Source: Echinostoma caproni
Taxonomy: Eukaryota; Platyhelminthes; Trematoda; Plagiorchiida; Echinostomatidae
NCBI GenBank assembly: GCA_900618425.1
Contig: UZAN01040145.1
Location: 20,556 to 84,555 of the forward strand
Reading direction: 5' to 3'
DNA: 64,000 nucleotides
Below the pieces are notes generated by a model. It did no database searches, had not been told where the DNA came from, and saw nothing but the letters and a program-made list of their open reading frames with translations. Both the position numbers and the translations under genes were made by a program. Shown in pieces: positions 12,941-23,961 of this stretch. How positions within the stretch are numbered: position 1 is the first letter of the stretch; each line of letters opens with the position of its first letter.

Positions 12941-14060
12941 ATTGGGCCGTTGTAGATTTAAAACTCTCAGAAAGAAGTATCATGATGCCGATCCGAAGAC
13001 ACTGTTGTTACTGATGCATAGCAAACGTGTTCGAACAATAATACAGCGTAAGCACTGCGCCCCAACGGAATTGCGATTGAAATTGCTTCTACCATCAGTT
13101 CCTCATTTGTCAGTACTAAAGTCAAAGTTGACGAAATTTGGTTGGTTGTCGGCCGGCAGACCTTTTCGCCGTAGGTGCTCGTTGGCTTTGGTCTGATGGG
13201 GTCGGAGTGGAGCATGAAGTTTGTAATGTTTTAGGTGCAGTGTTGTTGAGAGTTTCGATAAGTGGACAATTTTTCATTTCAGAATGCAACATTGGTCTTA
13301 CGCGTAACTCTTCGAGCCTTCTGGTTTTGTGTTCATACCATGACTGTAGAACTGTGCTTACCGTTTCTGGTGTCCCAAGAGTTACTTTCATCATTTGCTG
13401 GTCATCCCCGCGATTTCTGGGAGAACGCGGAAGGCGTTTAATGACCATGGCAGAGAAATTGCGGCAGTCTAACAATTCTTGAATAAAGCGCCATTCTTTA
13501 AAATCATTTTTTTCTACAGTTAGATTCATCGGATTCGGTAAGCTGTGGCACTCCGTGTATAAGAATAGCCCGCGAGTTGTTTTCATCGCGTGCACTGTTA
13601 TGATCGCTCCATCAGTGTTTACGCTCGGTCCACGGTCTTTCCGGTAAAATTCTGATATTGCTAAACCCATATGTAATGAGAAAACTGGAAAGAAGAACAT
13701 TTTTAACGTTTCCTTCATTGACCAGCGTCACACGAAGTAACCTGGGTTTTCCTATATGAGGTGATCTCGGTTGGCGTCAGAGAGGTGTGAGAATCACCCT
13801 TTCGGGCACATACCTCTGTTCAGCGATCAAGCTCGTCCTGCTGCCTCTCTCTCAATGACTGAATTGTGGGTTCTGGAAGATTTGTACAAATTACCATAAG
13901 TGCAATGTTGCTACATACTCTCTTGTTCATTTGTGACGGTATCGCAGCTTACCACTGACGTTCAGGTGGCGGTACCTTGACTGCAGGTACCGAAACATTG
14001 ACCCTTGGTGTCCTCGTGTCTATCGGAGAGTAAGTGCTGCGCGCTACCTCTTGATTTGTT
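12941..14060 (-). mobile_element. 5' part of a CR1-like non-LTR retrotransposon (LINE)
   Basis: Read on the minus strand, this block starts with short coding-like pieces at about 14050-13955 (a frame containing PRVNVSVPAVKVPPPERQ) and 13876-13820 (PTIQSLRERQQDELDR then a stop). It continues with the 198-codon frame at 13718-13122 and ends in a frame at 13215-12967 with a hydrophobic-strand pattern (NEELMVEAISIAIPLGRSAY) that could match an endonuclease-domain strand of ORF2. The order proline-rich segment, short coiled segment, basic nucleic-acid-binding segment, endonuclease-like segment fits CR1-type LINEs. No RT motif was seen downstream, so the copy appears 5'-only or has decayed beyond recognition. 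The family assignment is inference from motif pattern. Confidence 0.45.
13122..13718 (-). CDS. ORF1-like protein of a CR1-type LINE, 198 codons open
   Basis: This is the longest open frame in the window. It starts at an ATG (13718-13716), but upstream frames suggest the original protein began earlier, so this start is not reliable. The middle (about residues 85-150) shows the pattern typical of CR1-like ORF1 proteins: VIKRLPRSPRN, then a KVTL strand, a tryptophan helix (VLQSWYEHKTRRLEELR) and VRPMLHSE. The C-terminus is Ser/Thr/Pro/Gln/Arg-rich, ending GRQPTKFRQL. Such proteins bind the element's RNA and act as chaperones in the retrotransposition particle. Upstream and downstream parts of the element are broken, so the frame is probably a relic that has escaped stops. 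An exapted gene is possible but unsupported. Confidence 0.45.
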   Translation of the reverse strand: MKETLKMFFFPVFSLHMGLAISEFYRKDRGPSVNTDGAIITVHAMKTTRGLFLYTECHSLPNPMNLTVEKNDFKEWRFIQELLDCRNFSAMVIKRLPRSPRNRGDDQQMMKVTLGTPETVSTVLQSWYEHKTRRLEELRVRPMLHSEMKNCPLIETLNNTAPKTLQTSCSTPTPSDQSQRAPTAKRSAGRQPTKFRQL

Positions 14061-14591
14061 TTATAAAAGGTGCATCTTGAACGTTTAGACGGCCTTGAGT
14101 TTGGGCTTTCGGGAGCAATCTGAGGATTGAGAGTATTTATCTTCTCTTAGAGAGAAGCAAATTGCACTTAAAGAGTTTTCAAACTTCATTTTTAAGATAA
14201 AACGTCGAACTGGATATTTTTATCTTCTAACCAAGGTGGAAGTGATTTGTGTGATACGTTATCTATAATCTGTTAACATGATATATTAATCTAATTTAAG
14301 CTGCAAGTGTCGAACAGACTGGATGCAAGGCGGGTAAAAGTGATACCTTCATCAATATAGCATGATCGATTGGTGTCCCAGTGCAGCCGCTTGAGGTGTA
14401 GCTCATGAGTTCAATTGAAGTTTCATACGATAAACAAAAGTGACGGCTTAAGCGTTGATCGTGCAAGATCCATTGGTATCAGGGTAGCGTGCATGTATGT
14501 GTACTAGCAAGATAAACAATCACACGTCACGGGGATTGGGGTGACTTTCAGTCGTGTACGCTGTATGGCGGCTTTGAAANCGAATGAGCCT
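14061..14591. other. no gene recognised; contains one N
   Basis: No coding or repeat structure was recognised. The minus strand has a TTTTATAAAAC word at about 14060-14075, just upstream of the LINE 5' pieces, but LINE promoters are usually internal and TATA-less, so I attach no weight to it. Position 14580 is an unresolved base. Confidence 0.45.
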
Positions 14592-14695
14592 GGCAACTCG
14601 GATTTGGCCAACGGGAGCTTGAAACGGGGCTCAGACAACTAGAAATGGTACTTGGACAACTTGAAATGATACTGTGAAAAATGGAAATGATATTC
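14592..14695. repeat. degenerate 20-21 bp minisatellite, 4-5 units
   Basis: Units line up as 14614-14633, 14634-14653, 14654-14673 and 14674-14695, with a weaker unit at 14592-14613. The shared core is GACAACTTGAAATGATACT-like on the plus strand. The best pair (14634-14653 and 14654-14673) differs at only a few positions. The array lies about 530 bp upstream, in minus-strand sense, of the LINE 5' pieces. Some LINEs carry tandem repeats in their 5' UTR, so it may belong to that element. Confidence 0.7.
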
Positions 14696-15724
14696 TTGAT
14701 TTGCAAATGTATAGGGGGATACATTTCATTCATTTCAACCTCAAAGTAAAATTTTGATAGCATTTATGCTCATTTTTCTTTCTTATTCGTTACTTCCCAA
14801 CCTGATGGTAGAAGGTTTTCATATGGCATCTCTCGTCTGCATCGTAAACCGATAATCCGTCTCTCATGGGATCCTCGTGTACTAAGCATTCTGAAATTAT
14901 TTCCGATTGTCTTCATTCAGCGAACCACTGATGACCTCAGCCGATGTGAAATCATAGCAGACCTGACATAATTGCCAATTATTTCATTCACACAATTACT
15001 AATCATTAGTAGTGCCGGTGGTTATCTTGCAATGAGAATAAAATCTCATCTCTTTATCTAATTGCAAATTAGAGCAGTAACAAAACCCTCTTAAGTTCAG
15101 CACAATGCAGATAAATGGTCGAAAACTGGAACACTAATGAGAGCTTCTTTCAAATTTGCCTTCGAATGCAGCCAGTAAGCAATCAAACAACGGTTTTAAA
15201 GATGTGAGTCCCCAGACCTCTGGAGTTGTTAATGCGTAAATGCAGAACATAATTAAATTTCCAAGGGATACTTAAAAATTGGAGTTTGCAGTTACGCATG
15301 ATAACAGCAAACGACCTGTTGTTAGTAAAACTAGAAACGTGTTCCCTCATGGAAATCAATGTTTCGATACAATGTTTCTCTACGCCAAAAATCCGCATAT
15401 GAGGTTACTCACTCATTAAGAATGATATAGGCATAATGAAATACAGGGTAAAATATAGACCAATAATTCTGCAAATTTAGCACTACTAGATGGGCAACAT
15501 ATATGTTTCTAATAGATTTATTGCCAGCGTCTGCTATCATTCATAAACAGTATTTTCTTTGAAAGTCTGTAGCTACTTGAAAACATTCATGACTACAGAA
15601 GGAGTTGCGTGATGTAAACAGTATATTGATTTATCGCTGTTCATTACGGACAACGAATATCAAAATGCAGAGCAATAATTAATTCGGACAGCAAGCCAAC
15701 CTAATAATTTTTTTTTGAGATTAC
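14696..15724. other. no gene recognised
   Basis: AT-rich DNA. One 71-codon minus-strand frame (15183-15398) carries no motif. Confidence 0.5.
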
Positions 15725-16017
15725 CAAAAGGTGGAAACACCAGTTAGTGTTTGGTTGTTGTCAATGCAGGATACTAAGTGGTCGGCGGCATTTGTTGTGG
15801 CCATCACTTCGAGAAGTGCTAACAACTTCGGATTATGTAACACCGTTTGAACGATTAAGCTAGATACATCTGAAAGCATACTGTAATCGGATGCAGCATA
15901 ACCAATGAGACCTGATTCCTCGATCATCAATGTGTCACCTGTGTTATGGGCTTCTGTTTTCAAATTTATCAGCGTGACTCTGATTAGCTTCGGTTGAGAG
16001 GCTGACAAAATATCCTT
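15725..16017 (-). CDS. candidate exon of an unidentified gene
   Basis: About 97 codons stay open on the minus strand, with composition like a real globular protein. A strong donor follows (TTTTG then GTAATC; GT at 15724-15723). The 5' boundary is uncertain; the best acceptor-like site is TGCAAAG at about 16018, which is weak. The peptide contains SQPKLIRVTLINLKTEAH, an acidic turn MIEESGLIGYAASDY and a leucine-rich helix SSLIVQTVLHNPKLLALLEV. I do not recognise the family. It lies on the same strand as the candidate exon at 18245-18509, so the two could belong to one gene. It remains possible that this is a chance frame. Confidence 0.35.
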
Positions 16018-17475
16018 TGCATTAAGCCTCCAGGCTTAGTAACCAATCATGTTTACGCACACATTTTTCCTATGGGCGAATTCGCACAGTTTGACATATT
16101 CCGTTTGAGCTCTTCATTGAAGAGAGAACAACGTACTCGAAGTTCAGTAAACTGGAAGCGGTCAACCAAACCGTTACTAGGGGCTGTAACAAAAGCAAAT
16201 TTCTTACGGGGGCAGGTGGTGGGATGGGAAAACCCGACCGCCGGTGCAATGAGATCATAAATAAAGCCACTGCTGGTTTATTTTTCCGAAGTTGACGGAG
16301 TCTTCAAGTTCTACCACACTTTCTTACCTCTCCAGTCACGTCTGTATAACAGTCGGCATCGTGTTCCTTTTTAAACAACATTTTTTTATTATGTCGTAAT
16401 ATTGATCAGTGTGCGAATAGGGAAATATGTCGTAAAATATCAAACTGCCACAGAAAAACGACAGTTAACTTTCCACTCTGCTCTCCGTTGAATTCAAAAA
16501 AGTGTGAACACCAGATAGGACTGATTATCTGAAAGCTCTTGAGAACCTTATGGGAAACATTCAGATGATTGGTGAGTGGCAATTTGCCCAGAGCATCTTC
16601 CCCAATGGTGTACGCGAGTGATTTTACATAATAAACTGAAGTCTTCATTTTGGCAAATACCAGGGGTATCCTGCCTCGGTATATGTTCGTAATATTTGCA
16701 CCTTAATGCGATTCGCTTGCAAGGTATCTGTTTGCATCCCAAAGTAGGTAAAATAGTGACACCGGAAGGCCTCACAACCGACCGTCTTTATTGTTCCGTG
16801 CCTTACTGAAAGAGCAAAGGAGGCCCAGTGACTCAGATCCAGAGTTATCAGTACACGCATGTAAACAGTTCATTCAGGCTATTCAGTGAACTGTCCACAT
16901 TTCTGTGCCTGTGCAAGGTTATAGACAAAAGTAACTCGGAGTAGTTGCGCTTCCCTCATTCTACTTAATGTCTTCGTTTCTTCAGTTTGACCTTAAATTA
17001 AACGCTTTGTTTTCAGGTGTCTTCATGACTTGATTCGATTTTTCTTCTTGGGTTGTTAATCGTAACCTCATCCGTTTTAATGTGAATGTTCGAATCATTT
17101 TCGCTTCGATTATGTCGTGGGGTTCGTAAACCAGACTTGATACCCATGCTGGTACGTATTTTGTTGAAAAACATCAGCCTTACTTCTGTGTCTCCTCTGT
17201 CCAAACCACGGCTGTTTGAGCACACTGCACTGACGTGTCCTCCTACAATTTATAAAACTTCATGTACAAAATATCCCCACAAACGCAGCATCAAGTTTTG
17301 CATACAAAAATATCATGAATCTCAAGGGTATAGTTGTGAACAATGATTTCTTCCTATTTTACCAAATATGTTTATCCACCAATTTTACCCTCCTCGCCGA
17401 CTACTGCACCTCCTATCACGAAGTCTGCTGTGCATTTATGGTGACTGTTTGTCTTCTCGACTTGAATCAGGCGAG
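16018..17475 (-). other. further unrecognised open frames, no firm exon
   Basis: Minus-strand frames at 16645-16860 (71 codons) and 16406-16648 (80 codons) overlap so that the stop of the first (TGA) shares bases with the ATG of the second (AAATGAAG). TTTCAG at about 16812 and short basic peptides at 17013-17225 are also coding-like. Overlapping frames on the plus strand (16072-16260, 17086-17346) show that openness here is not strand-specific. No domain was recognised. Confidence 0.2.
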
Positions 17476-17730
17476 TCACAAAAAGGAATGAGTTTGTTCT
17501 TCTAAACACCATGGGAGAAGTCCTACTGAATATATTAAATTTGAGCCACGTTTATTCACTTTCTCAGTTGCACGCTGTTCTACACAAATAGCCCGTAAAA
17601 CCCGGATATACTGAAGTAACTTAGCAGCAACTATTCTCATATTGATTGTCATCTGTTGCTGAATCTGTTTTACCTGGTCCCACAATATTCCCAGTCTCCA
17701 TCGTTCTCGTTCACCGCATTTATTGGCCAC
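17476..17730 (-). other. unrecognised 84-codon open frame
   Basis: The frame encodes a charged N-terminus (CGERERWRLGILWDQVKQIQ) followed by an Ile/Leu/Ala-rich helix and a basic stretch. The GERERW motif superficially resembles the region after the stalk of dynein heavy chains, but the flanking residues and the absence of neighbouring dynein motifs do not support that. A GTG or ATG start could be used and no acceptor is clear. Confidence 0.2.
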
Positions 17731-17864
17731 ACTTTAATCCACAGTAGCTTTCTGCACGTGAGCATATTCTGTAAATCTGCCTAATGACCACTTTGTTTGA
17801 TTGTTTGTTTATCTGCATCCCGCGACCCCCACGTCGACACCCAGTGCTAGTTCGTGTGCGATCA

Positions 17865-17913
17865 TCTCTCTCTCTCTCTCTCTCTCTCTCCACACACACA
17901 TACACACGCACGC
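17865..17913. repeat. compound (TC)13-(CA)n microsatellite
   Basis: Thirteen TC units at 17865-17890 run directly into CA units (17891-17900) and then an interrupted CA/CG tract to about 17913. This is read directly from the sequence. Confidence 0.97.
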
Positions 17914-18244
17914 CTAACCTGGACTGCTCGTGTCGAACTCTGATGGACCGCACTTGAGAGTTGCCCATCGAATCACTGACTAGATCGCGTGGGCCTTTGA
18001 ACTTTCATTGTTGTTTTTTCCTCGTCACGGAATTGTGACCTCCCTTATTTGACCATTCAGCCCTTGTTTACGATCCTCAATCGCGTTGGGTATTTGTACG
18101 TTCGGGGAATCCCATTGGGAACGCCATGAATTTCAGACGTGTAAATTTTAATTTATTTACATGTTTGATTACGATAGTACCACCTTAAGTAGATAACTCA
18201 GGAATTATCCGAACTAAAATCGAAAGATCTTCAATCCAGTTTAC

Positions 18245-18509
18245 CACAGAAATTTTCTGATGCCCTCACTCCAGTTGGGATAGCGTAATGAGAGCAGTAC
18301 TCGGTACATAAGACTACAGCAAATAATAGGAATATGATTAGGTATCACCTCCGTCCTCAAAGAAGCTTGCTTCAAATATCGCATTATTGCTTGCGAATCG
18401 TATCCTCCTGAAGAAGAAGATATTCCTTCGATCCGCCATACATGACCACAACCAGATTGTATAGCTTTGCTCTTTTTCTGGCCATTCGTCTTAGTCACTA
18501 TCTTTTTCC
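18245..18509 (-). CDS. candidate internal exon of an unidentified gene, both splice sites present
   Basis: On the minus strand a pyrimidine-biased tract ending TTTTATAACAG precedes position 18509, and the 265 bp segment stays open for about 88 codons to a G/GTAAAC donor (GT at 18244-18243). The peptide has a basic start (KKIVTKTNGQKKSKAIQ), a Gly/Ser-rich turn (GISSSSGGYDSQ) and a hydrophobic C-terminal part with LSLRYPNWSEGIRKFL. Its composition looks like real protein. I do not recognise the family. It is the best splice-bounded exon candidate in the window and may belong with the same-strand candidate at 15725-16017. Confidence 0.4.
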
Positions 18510-20652
18510 CTGTTATAAAAGTAAAAACCCCGTAGAATGTGCTTTGTAAAGTGCTGCCATAAATTGGATTACACAGCTGGCGCTCAACTGCTTTTCAATC
18601 ATGCCGATTCTGTTTCTGTTTCTCCATCGATTACTCTTCTGAATGAATATTTCTCAGATTGACAGCAGTTCACTGGTGGCATCAACGCCGAATTTCGCGC
18701 TACATCGATCGTCTATTATCCATGCCCCTCCATTTGTGTGAGTTTACTAAGCAGACAACGTCACTTTCGGCATCTTAATCGCGTTTCAAAATACTGTTTA
18801 GAAACAAAAAATATATAACCTACAGGGCACAACGTTTGTGTTATCATCTGTCAGCATGAGGATGACACATTCCATGCGAACAGTACCGATCCTTGATTTA
18901 AATCTCTGATTGCTACATCTAGCGTTTTAGTCGAAAATGCATTACTCTCTGGAAAAAAAATGTTGGGATGTTTGTAGCAAGTTTCAATCAGCGACTAACT
19001 TTCGATTGTTTAAAGTCAGTTGCATCGGCTATCTTTACATGCCCTTTATTTGAAGCAGTGATCCAGGTGTCCGGTCACTAGAGACATCCATGTGGGAAGA
19101 GGTTTAACTTTTTGTATCCAACTTCCGATTATGAACTTTATGGAGTACAGAAAGTAATTACATATTTATGTGGAGGTTTTCTTCGCACAAGCAAGCAGAC
19201 GTGTGGGATCTGTCAAACCAGAATTATGACCCTTAGATAGACAGGTAGGTAAAGAGTTAAAAGTCGAGTGTGGGTGGATGTAGGTAGAACAGTTGAAGTA
19301 TGCTCTACAATGAATGACGTAGGTCTGAGCGTATACGGGGGCAAAATGTTTGCATTCTTTTCAAGTGCTGTGAAGGACGGCTCTTGTATTTAGAGACAAC
19401 ACAGTAAGGAAAATAGGTTTTCCAGCAGACCGGAAAAAAAATAACTGTTATCAATTAAACAAATGAAATAATGTGCATTTATTCACGGACTTAATCATGA
19501 GATTGTGCGAAACAGAAAATATTTCTAATCGACATGAGAAGTATGATAGCTTTTGAAAATTGCCGATATGTTTCTTTGACACGTGAGGACAATGATGGGT
19601 TTTGTGATAACGTGACGTCAAACTGAAGATGTGCGAAACCGTGATCTTCATCAGATCTGTTCCTCCCATCTTTTTAAATTTTGAACGACAATCATCGAAT
19701 TGAATACGTGCGTTGGTATCCACTTGTGTTGTTGCTTGGATTGATGGAATGCCGTGTAATTGTGTGATTCGTCGATTTCCATGAGGGTTAAAAAACCATT
19801 GGTAGAAAAATATCATAATAAGTTGTTTATTAAAACGAATCATAGATATCATAGATATCATTTTTCCAATACTTTTTTACATTTTATTTCCTTTAATTGA
19901 ACATACAAAGATACAATTTTAAGGAAGAGGAAGCGGCCAATCAACCGCATACGTCAAGGTCAATTTTCACGTTTCTTTGAATCTTATTTTACTGCGTCCA
20001 TGTCGAGTGTTTTAACTTAAGCGGTTTATAACCACATGATTTACCAAGTTATATAGGATAACGAATTATCACTTCTCGGTATGCTTACTTTGCACCGTAT
20101 GAAACAGTGGTATTTAAAAGCCTTGTTTTGAGCACAGTAAGTACCCTCAATGAACAATGTACATCTGTTAGAAGGAATTTACTTAGATTCTGCTCCGTAC
20201 CAAACATTTTCAACTTTGGGTCCGTAGTTTTCGAACTACATTAGTATGGATTTCTGGATCATCTACAATTCCACATATTTGAGAATCTCAATTGCAATCA
20301 AATGAAAAACAATAAATGAATTTCATGGAATGGTTTACAATTTTGCATAAATATGTCGGAAAACCAAAATATCAGTATAAGGAAGGTACTGCACGTAGAG
20401 GGACGGGAGCGACAATGTGTCTCTTTTCATTGCAATGGGTGGTTTGTGTTTGCGAGAAACTATTCACTAAGGAATTAAATAACATGAAAGTAATATTTTC
20501 CTGTCACGAGTTTGAATAAAGAAATCAGAAACATGGGTTTGCAAAATGTATCCATGGTCATTTCGTGCATCTACACACTTGCATACTGCAGCCAAAGTCA
20601 TTTTTATATAGTCAGTGAGGTAACCACCATGAAATGAAGATATGAGTGCTAA
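18510..20652. other. no gene recognised
   Basis: A 136-codon minus-strand frame (19451-19861) is long but AT-driven, starting in an ATAGATATC direct duplication at about 19843-19861, and carries no motif. A 67-codon plus frame (20316-20519) is likewise unrecognised. A G-rich homopolymer run lies near 20706-20714, inside the 3' flank of the Penelope-like fragment. Confidence 0.45.
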
Positions 20653-21090
20653 TCACAACGCACAACACGACACAGTAACACAAAGAACGGGAGAGGGTGC
20701 ACGAGGGGGGGGGGTAAAAGCAAAGCGAATGTGAGCTAACCATTCACGTTGTTTGCACAGATTGGGTTTGAGGGTTTGAATGCTTGAGGCCTCGGCAAAT
20801 TTCAGTAACTTTGTGTTTGTTGTGTGTTGAGTAGATGACCTGAAATGCGTGAGTTGGAGTGACAATGTTTTTGTTCGAATAAGTATTGTGTTATCGAAGA
20901 TCTTAGTCTTTTCTGCTCATTCGATGACGTAACGGTTTTGAACTTGTCTTCCATCGTTTTCCTAAGCCACACCAGGATGTGTTCGGTCATTCGGTGACGC
21001 AACTGCCTCTCTGCCCTGCCTATGTAGATAGCTGAGCCTCCACACTTGAGTTCACAATCGACATACAAACTTCAAATCTGTCAATTAACT
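20653..21090 (-). mobile_element. Penelope-like element fragment: GIY-YIG endonuclease domain, frameshifted
   Basis: On the minus strand the frame at 21068-20802 encodes the start of a GIY-YIG endonuclease of the Penelope-like retroelement type: a cysteine pair (CELKCGG), then IYIGRAERQLRHRMTEH and a basic helix VWLRKTME. Reading must shift frame near 20850 to continue with TKLLKFAEASSIQTLKPNLC and a final REW motif, which is the usual end of the domain. The YIG strand, the arginine after it, the REH-like helix (RMTEH) and the glutamate of KFAEA are all present, so the catalytic residues remain but the reading frame is broken. No RT sequence was recognised upstream, so this is a 3' fragment. 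Penelope-like elements insert by target-primed reverse transcription using this nuclease. Assignment by motif is firm; subfamily is not known. Confidence 0.85.
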
Positions 21091-21880
21091 ATTACTGAAA
21101 TTTGTCGAGGCCCTAGCCATTCGAACCCTCCTTTTCAGAAACTGAAGAGTTGTGGCTAATAAACTTCAGACTGATTCATGTAATTTGTGAAATATGTTTG
21201 AGTGAGCCGGAGGAGATAATCGATGAAGAACAAAGTAATCTGTGGAAAACACACTAAGCTACAAAACAGAAAAGCATATCTGGAAGTTCGAAAATGGCTG
21301 ACTTTAGCATTTAAAATTATATGCATCGTAATGTCTGAACGTGTTGGTGTATTCTGGTTCAGTAACGTGGATTGTTATTTGTTATCTAAAATCTATATAA
21401 GGAATTGCTATTTATCACTGATCCACTTGTCGGGAATGGAGAGCTTGAAAATACTGAACACCTTTGCTGGGATTTAAACTTGGCCCCACATTGGGATGAG
21501 AAGAAATGGATTTGCGGGAGGTTACCTTTGAAGGAGCTCAGGTCGATAGGAGAAGGAATAGCTTGGCACAGCACAACATTATCTGCATATTCAGAAGCAC
21601 GCAAAAGAAAAGCACAACGATAGTTGGGGTCAAATTCTAAAGAATAGTAAAGCAATATCGAGACTTTTAGCAACGTCATTCAAAAACAGTTATTATATGA
21701 ATAAAATTGTAGATTGGATCCAGATCCATCGAGCGTGTCAACAAGTCGCATTGAATAATTGCGAATGTACATAGACTGCCGAAGGTGTTTGAGGATGGTC
21801 TTTTAAGTGAACCCAAGGGGACAATATGTGAAGGCCATGAGATGAAAACGTTAGGAGAGGAACGATTTGTATGCGTGTAG
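21091..21880. other. no gene recognised
   Basis: A 97-codon minus frame (21386-21679) and overlapping plus frames of 84 and 72 codons (21223-21477, 21405-21623) occupy a moderately GC-rich block. The double-strand openness suggests a repeat rather than a gene. I do not recognise it. The missing RT of the neighbouring Penelope-like fragment is not visible here. Confidence 0.4.
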
Positions 21881-21996
21881 GATGATTTTGTCCGGCGTCC
21901 AAAAGTCTGGGGTACCGAAAGTACACAGTATTGCAATTTCAACGGAGAGGATAGCCACAGCTAGAGAAGCTGCTCCAAATAAGGAGAGTGCCACAG
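21881..21996 (+). CDS. candidate small internal exon, unidentified
   Basis: An acceptor-like TGCGTGTAG ends at 21880 and a good donor follows (CCACAG then GTAAAC, GT at 21997-21998). The 116 bp between them is open and encodes about 38 residues including MILSGVQKSGVPKVHSIAIS. Short exons bounded by splice-like words arise often by chance, so this is only a candidate. Confidence 0.22.
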
Positions 21997-23828
21997 GTAA
22001 ACCGTTCGGAGTTTGCAGCAATCAAATAAGTACAGGTATTCAAAAGTTTTATTGTATTGGTTCTACATTACACATGTTGAGTAACGAGTAAGTAGAATGA
22101 GTGACTGCCGGCTGGCTTAGAATTGTGGACACGTCAACAGGCTAGTCAAACCGTGCTTTATTCCTTCCACAGGAAATCCTCATATCATGCCACAGTTATT
22201 TGCCCTTTACAGTCCTCAGGCTATTGCGTCTGATTCATTTATTTCAGCTTTGATAAACCTGGTCAAGTGCCTCAAAGTTAAAAGAAGGTGAAAATTGTAT
22301 GCACTTATTTTAACTCCACAATGACTTAGCAGGATGAAAGGTATCATTCCATTGAGCTCATACAGACTTTATAAAAGCATTTTCAATAATAAATGTAATG
22401 AATTGTGTTAATAAAAGTGGAAACATACGTGAATAGTGGGGAATAACGAAATAAAAACCATAAATAAACCTTTCTAAGAGATCCATCGCGAAGAAAACCG
22501 TTTGGGGATGAGAAGCTACAAAAGCGAAATTTAATGTAAACAGATAGATAGAACTATTTGTGATATACTTTTGGCCTAACCCAGAGCAAACAATGTTCGT
22601 TGGGGGTAAATTGGTTCTCTTTTTGCTAGGGAAATAAGGGATTTGAGTGGCTAGAGTCACCTCTTGTGAAAGAGTGAAAAAGATTGGTTATACCTAGTAG
22701 TAAAACAGTAATAGTGGTAGTATGGTAAACGTCCAAAAAACATGTTCATGTTAACGTATAACGGCTCGGTAAGAAAACGTTTAAATGAATCGAATATCAA
22801 TTTACGATCTGCTTATGCACCGGACGGTGCTATTTACAATTTAGGTAACATCATGTGAGCTAAACGGGAAAATATTAGGTGACATTGCAGTCAGACATTC
22901 GGTAACTTTCAAGAAGCACTTAAAATAACTCAGCACATGGCCCAGCAGAAAACGCTGATATCATACAGTCGTGTTTCCTGCAGTTCCCCAATTATTTCAG
23001 TCAAGGTAAAATCCTTCCATTCGTTCTAGAGTAAANAACAGGACTCTTGCACACCTTGTGCCGTTTGTACATAGCACGTGGATCATACTCTGAATACCCA
23101 TTTTCCACTCTTAATTTCTACAAAAACGGAATCAGTATTTGTGATATTAGTATCTTACGGTGTTCTATTCTGCTCCACTTAGGTTCAATCTTATGAACCA
23201 CACTGACATGTGTTTTGCGTGATATTGCAGCAATCATACTCGCGTAGATTAAATCTCAATTAGGAACACATTCCAACTGTGCTGCAATAATGCCTATATA
23301 CCCTCCGTCTGCCACTCAAAAAAAGAACTTGTCACATTTAATTCCAAGGATATTTCCTAGATTATGGAATTATTTAAAAACGTGAGAATCGTTTTGCATA
23401 CACACGCAAAATAAATCAATGGTAGTCAGCTCTTTCTCACACTTTCCTGAAGTTTGATCGATGTTTCTTATTCAATTTGAGAAATTTTAACTGGTGATAT
23501 TGACTGAAGACGTGTTTGAGACACAGAAACAAAATTTGGTCGCAATTTAAATGAATGAGCATTCAAAAAGCTTTTGCTAAATCAATTTTATCTTGAGAAA
23601 GCAGGAATAAGGAGCAGAGGTTAGAAACTATAGGGCAATGTGAAAGTGTATTGGCATAATAAGCACCCTGAGCTTATAAAAATTCCTACTGGATCAAACG
23701 TTAGAAATAATTCACTTTATCTATATATGTTTGCGTTTTTGTTTATTTGAGGGACGTCTTTACCTACAAACTATTAGGCAAACGGATTTAGAGGTAGGAT
23801 GCTACATTCTACAACAGTGTTTTTGTTC
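21997..23828. other. no gene recognised; contains one N
   Basis: The only long frame is 100 codons on the minus strand (22358-22660), hydrophobic and AT-driven, without motif. Position 23036 is an unresolved base. Confidence 0.5.
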
Positions 23829-23850
23829 GTATCTGTATTTGTATTTGTAT
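23829..23850 (-). repeat. LINE 3' microsatellite tail (ATACAA-type)
   Basis: The plus strand reads GTATCTGTATTTGTATTTGT here; on the minus strand this is an ATACAA-type hexamer array lying about 110 bp after the stop of the LINE C-terminal frame. Short-unit tails are typical of CR1-like and related LINEs, so it probably marks the 3' end of the insertion. Confidence 0.55.
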
Positions 23851-23961
23851 AACTTGTGTAGGCTTATAGTTTTACATTTGGTTAAAAATAAGCACTGCCG
23901 GTGAAACCGAATAAACTATATAATTTCGTAAGGCATGCAACACGCAGAATGTAACTGAAGT

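Noticed and set aside
16406..16860. Overlapping stop-start (AAATGAAG) of two minus-strand frames, like ORF1/ORF2 of a retroelement
   Set aside because: Neither frame shows any retroelement motif, and ATGA overlaps arise by chance.
17476..17730. GERERW motif suggesting a dynein heavy chain exon
   Set aside because: Only six residues fit; the expected glycine-aspartate and following conserved motifs are absent and no other dynein motifs were found nearby.
19451..19861. 136-codon minus-strand frame as a gene
   Set aside because: The composition follows local A/T content, with no splice signals, domain or homology hint; frames of this length are expected a few times in 64 kb of this DNA.
21386..21679. 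97-codon minus-strand frame as the missing RT of the Penelope-like fragment
   Set aside because: No RT motif is present, and the block is open on both strands, more like an unrelated repeat.
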